Origin: an uncultured Christensenellaceae bacterium
Lineage (GTDB): Bacteria > Bacillota > Clostridia > Christensenellales > MGBC116941
DNA: 16,466 nucleotides
Direction: 5' to 3'
Assembly: GCA_910585035.1 (NCBI GenBank)
Contig: CAJUEF010000002.1
Span: 108,343-124,808, forward strand
Position 1 is the first letter of the stretch, and each line of letters starts with the position of its first letter. The notes under the pieces are model-generated. The model did not search any database. It saw only the letters and a program-made list of their open reading frames with translations, and had not been told where the DNA came from. This document shows, in pieces, positions 15,513 through 16,466 of the stretch. A program made the translations under genes and the position numbers.

Positions 15513-15529
15513 TTACCAATAATTGGTAA
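15513..15529 (+). promoter_or_regulatory. Operator-like palindrome in front of the peptide gene
   Basis: TTACCAATAATTGGTAA is a perfect 8+1+8 inverted repeat located over the predicted transcription start and just before the GAAAGGAG ribosome binding site. Its size and symmetry fit a dimeric winged-helix repressor. A related 17-mer, matching 14 of 17 on the opposite strand, lies at the equivalent position upstream of the superoxide reductase gene. The regulator is not in the window. Confidence 0.6.
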
Positions 15530-15548
15530 TGAAAGGAGTGAATTTAAA

Positions 15549-15695
15549 ATGAAAAAGTTCAACGAAATGACAGAACAGCAAATGAGTCAGGTAAACGGTG
15601 GTTCAGCAGTATTGTTTGTACTCGGCCTCATCGGATACTTCGGTATACCGGGCTTAATCGGTGCTATCATCGACAAAGCAACAAAAGGCAAGTAA
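15549..15695 (+). CDS. Double-glycine leader peptide (class II bacteriocin-like or pheromone precursor)
   Basis: The ATG follows GAAAGGAG at good spacing; an upstream in-frame ATG at 15447 reads through the control region and is rejected. The 48-residue product splits as an 18-residue leader, MKKFNEMTEQQMSQVNGG, and a 30-residue core. The leader has hydrophobic residues at -4, -7, -12 and -15 (Val, Met, Met, Phe), as C39 peptidases need. The core is a hydrophobic, helix-prone stretch ending in a basic tail (DKATKGK). It contains no Cys or Trp. Glycines recur every third residue (26, 29, 32, 35, 38). The gene is divergent from the LytTR-exporter operon and followed by its own terminator. Bacteriocin or signalling peptide cannot be separated from sequence alone. 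Confidence 0.88.
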   Translation: MKKFNEMTEQQMSQVNGGSAVLFVLGLIGYFGIPGLIGAIIDKATKGK

Positions 15696-15708
15696 GAACC
15701 AAAAACAG

Positions 15709-15743
15709 GCGGTTTCAAGGAAACTTGAAGCCGCTTGCTTTTT
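15709..15743 (+). terminator. Intrinsic terminator of the peptide gene
   Basis: GCGG-T-TTCAAG pairs with CTTGAA-G-CCGC (11 bp including one T-G) around a GAAA tetraloop, followed by TTGCTTTTT. It begins 13 nt after the stop codon. Confidence 0.9.
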
Positions 15744-15765
15744 CTATATTTCCCCAATAAACCTT

Positions 15766-15801
15766 AAAAAGAGTTCGCAATTATTTTGCGAACTCTTTTT
15801 T
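15766..15801. terminator. Bidirectional intrinsic terminator
   Basis: AAAAAGAGTTCGCAA and TTGCGAACTCTTTTT form a perfect 15-bp inverted repeat with a 5-nt loop. The flanking A and T runs make it work in both directions: it ends the minus-strand superoxide reductase transcript and backs up the plus-strand peptide terminator. Confidence 0.92.
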
Positions 15802-15827
15802 AATGTTATAGCATATTTATTTATAAA

Positions 15828-16211
15828 TTAAATATCTGCTTTCCAAAGGCCGTGAAGATCACAGTATGCGTATACGCTTAAAGGCTTATCGTCAACAACT
15901 TCAAATACAGCCTTTGGTTCGTCACCAGGCTTAAGGTTCTTTCTCTGTCCTCCCTTTTGCGTAGAAAGATAAATCCATTTAATAGAATGATCCTCAGCCA
16001 TTGGGTGAATAACAGAACCAACAACAGCAGTAACAGTGTTTCCTGAAACCTCAACAACAGGAATATGCTTTTCTGTAGAAGCATCTACAGTATTTGCTGT
16101 AAGCTCCTCCATCTTTTGACCGCAGCACATTAAAGGCACACCGGAATTATTAATCATTCCTACTAAATTTCCACAGTGTTTACACACAAAAAATTTTACG
16201 TCTTTTTCCAT
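15828..16211 (-). CDS. Desulfoferrodoxin (two-iron superoxide reductase)
   Basis: The ATG at 16211 is chosen because AAAGGAG lies 8 nt upstream; a longer in-frame start at 16235 has none. The 127-residue product has an N-terminal desulforedoxin-type iron site with Cys10, Cys13, Cys29 and Cys30. A superoxide reductase domain follows, with EKHIP (47-51, His49), His69, His75, Cys117 and His120 as ligands of the catalytic iron. It reduces superoxide to peroxide in the cytoplasm of anaerobes without making oxygen. All ligands for both iron centres are present, so it is the two-iron class. It is monocistronic, with its own promoter and terminator, and an operator-like site lies in its leader. Confidence 0.96.
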   Translation of the reverse strand: MEKDVKFFVCKHCGNLVGMINNSGVPLMCCGQKMEELTANTVDASTEKHIPVVEVSGNTVTAVVGSVIHPMAEDHSIKWIYLSTQKGGQRKNLKPGDEPKAVFEVVDDKPLSVYAYCDLHGLWKADI

Positions 16212-16234
16212 AATATTTTCTCCTTTCAATATCA

Positions 16235-16258
16235 TTTGTTAACAAAAAACATATGTTA
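16235..16258. repeat. Two short perfect palindromes in the superoxide reductase leader
   Basis: TTTGTTAACAAA (12 bp) and AACATATGTT (10 bp) lie 2 nt apart between the operator-like site and the ribosome binding site. The first contains the TTGTTAA and TTAACAA halves known from Rex sites, but fused without the usual spacer. Function unknown. Confidence 0.35.
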
Positions 16259-16259
16259 T

Positions 16260-16276
16260 TTGCCAACTAATGGTAA
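16260..16276 (-). promoter_or_regulatory. Operator-like palindrome in the superoxide reductase leader
   Basis: Read on the minus strand, TTACCATTAGTTGGCAA matches the peptide-gene palindrome at 14 of 17 positions, keeping the CCA and TGG cores and spacing. It lies about 6 nt downstream of the predicted start site, where a repressor would block transcription. Confidence 0.55.
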
Positions 16277-16288
16277 TCTTTTTTCTTT

Positions 16289-16316
16289 AGTATAACACAT
16301 AAATTAAAAAAGTAAA
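16289..16316 (-). promoter_or_regulatory. Promoter of the superoxide reductase gene
   Basis: On the minus strand TTTACT (16316-16311, 4 of 6) and TATACT (16294-16289) are separated by 16 nt, and TGT before the -10 provides the extended motif. The leader is about 70 nt and contains the operator-like site. Confidence 0.65.
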
Positions 16317-16391
16317 TACACTGATAAAGTGTTGTTTCCCGCTTTTAATAGATACTGTTAGCAAAAAGCGTTATAGTGCTGTAAAAGCAGA

Positions 16392-16466
16392 TTATTTTTT
16401 TATAAGCGTCCTTTCAATTTCTCCTATATAAAGAAAATGAAAATCTTTTTCCGAGTACCATTTTCC
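16392..16466 (-). CDS. C-terminal 24 residues of an unidentified protein (5' part beyond window)
   Basis: On the minus strand a frame enters from the window edge and ends at TAA. It reads GKWYSEKDFHFLYIGEIERT and then LIKK. The composition is protein-like, with alternating aromatic and charged residues, and the spacing to the next promoter is normal. Too little is visible to name a family. No convincing terminator separates it from the superoxide reductase promoter. Confidence 0.4.
   Translation of the reverse strand, partial: GKWYSEKDFHFLYIGEIERTLIKK

Larger units (their letters stand above)
15147..15548. other. 402-nt divergent control region between regulator and peptide genes
   Basis: No coding frame is supported here. 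It holds two candidate minus-strand promoters for the regulator operon, one candidate plus-strand promoter for the peptide, the 17-bp operator-like palindrome, a TGTTGT/ACAACA inverted repeat, and CCAAT-containing half-sites near 15219-15237 and 15491-15498. It is extremely A/T-rich in the middle (about 15255-15320). Its length and repeat content suggest the main regulatory hub of the locus. Confidence 0.6.

Noticed and set aside
15447..15548. Longer peptide ORF starting at 15447
   Set aside because: It reads through the promoter and operator region, has no ribosome binding site, and would place a non-leader sequence before the perfect double-glycine leader at 15549.
16318..16332. ACACT/AGTGT hairpin as terminator of the truncated edge gene
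   Set aside because: Only a 5-bp stem, with no immediate T-run, and it abuts the -35 of the next promoter.
1..16466. CRISPR array, tRNA, rRNA, insertion sequence or prophage
   Set aside because: No regularly spaced direct repeats, cloverleaf-like sequence, ribosomal RNA sequence, transposase or integrase motif was found on either strand.

Overview
The window comes from a low-GC, AT-rich chromosome of an anaerobic Gram-positive bacterium, most likely class Clostridia. The reasons are the HPr kinase/phosphorylase (a Firmicutes carbon regulator), a two-iron superoxide reductase typical of anaerobes, an elongated HflX, strong AGGAGG-type ribosome binding sites, and intrinsic terminators with U-tracts. 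I cannot name the genus from the sequence. Nearly everything is on the minus strand; one small peptide gene lies on the plus strand.

Read in the direction of transcription (right to left), there are four blocks. (1) 16.4-15.8 kb: the tail of an unidentified gene, then a monocistronic superoxide reductase gene. (2) 15.7-10.1 kb: a peptide export island. A plus-strand 48-residue double-glycine peptide (bacteriocin or pheromone type) faces a minus-strand unit encoding a LytTR response regulator, a C39-peptidase ABC exporter, its HlyD-type adaptor and a membrane-anchored protein of unknown function that is a candidate immunity factor. The exporter gene carries a one-base frameshift between its membrane domain and its ATPase domain, so the system is either decayed, split into two polypeptides, or affected by a sequencing error. 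No histidine kinase lies beside the regulator. (3) 9.9-1.6 kb: a compact seven-gene operon, FHA protein, FtsW/RodA-type glycan polymerase, class B penicillin-binding protein, uvrC, hprK, hflX and a small membrane protein. Five of its six junctions overlap or are within 2 nt, and one promoter and one terminator bracket the whole run. (4) 1.5-0 kb: mreC and mreD (mreD is cut by the window edge), preceded by their own extended -10 promoter.

Functionally, blocks 3 and 4 are an elongation or division wall-synthesis neighbourhood (polymerase, transpeptidase, MreCD scaffold, FHA signalling module) that also carries DNA repair, carbon-catabolite control and ribosome-rescue GTPase genes. Block 2 is an accessory peptide secretion locus.

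The most interesting signals are these. A 17-bp palindrome sits over the start region of the peptide gene and has a close relative in the same position in front of the superoxide reductase gene, which suggests a shared, possibly redox-responsive, repressor. The mature peptide has five glycines spaced exactly three residues apart. HflX has a complete JAMM/MPN metalloprotease motif fused at its N-terminus.
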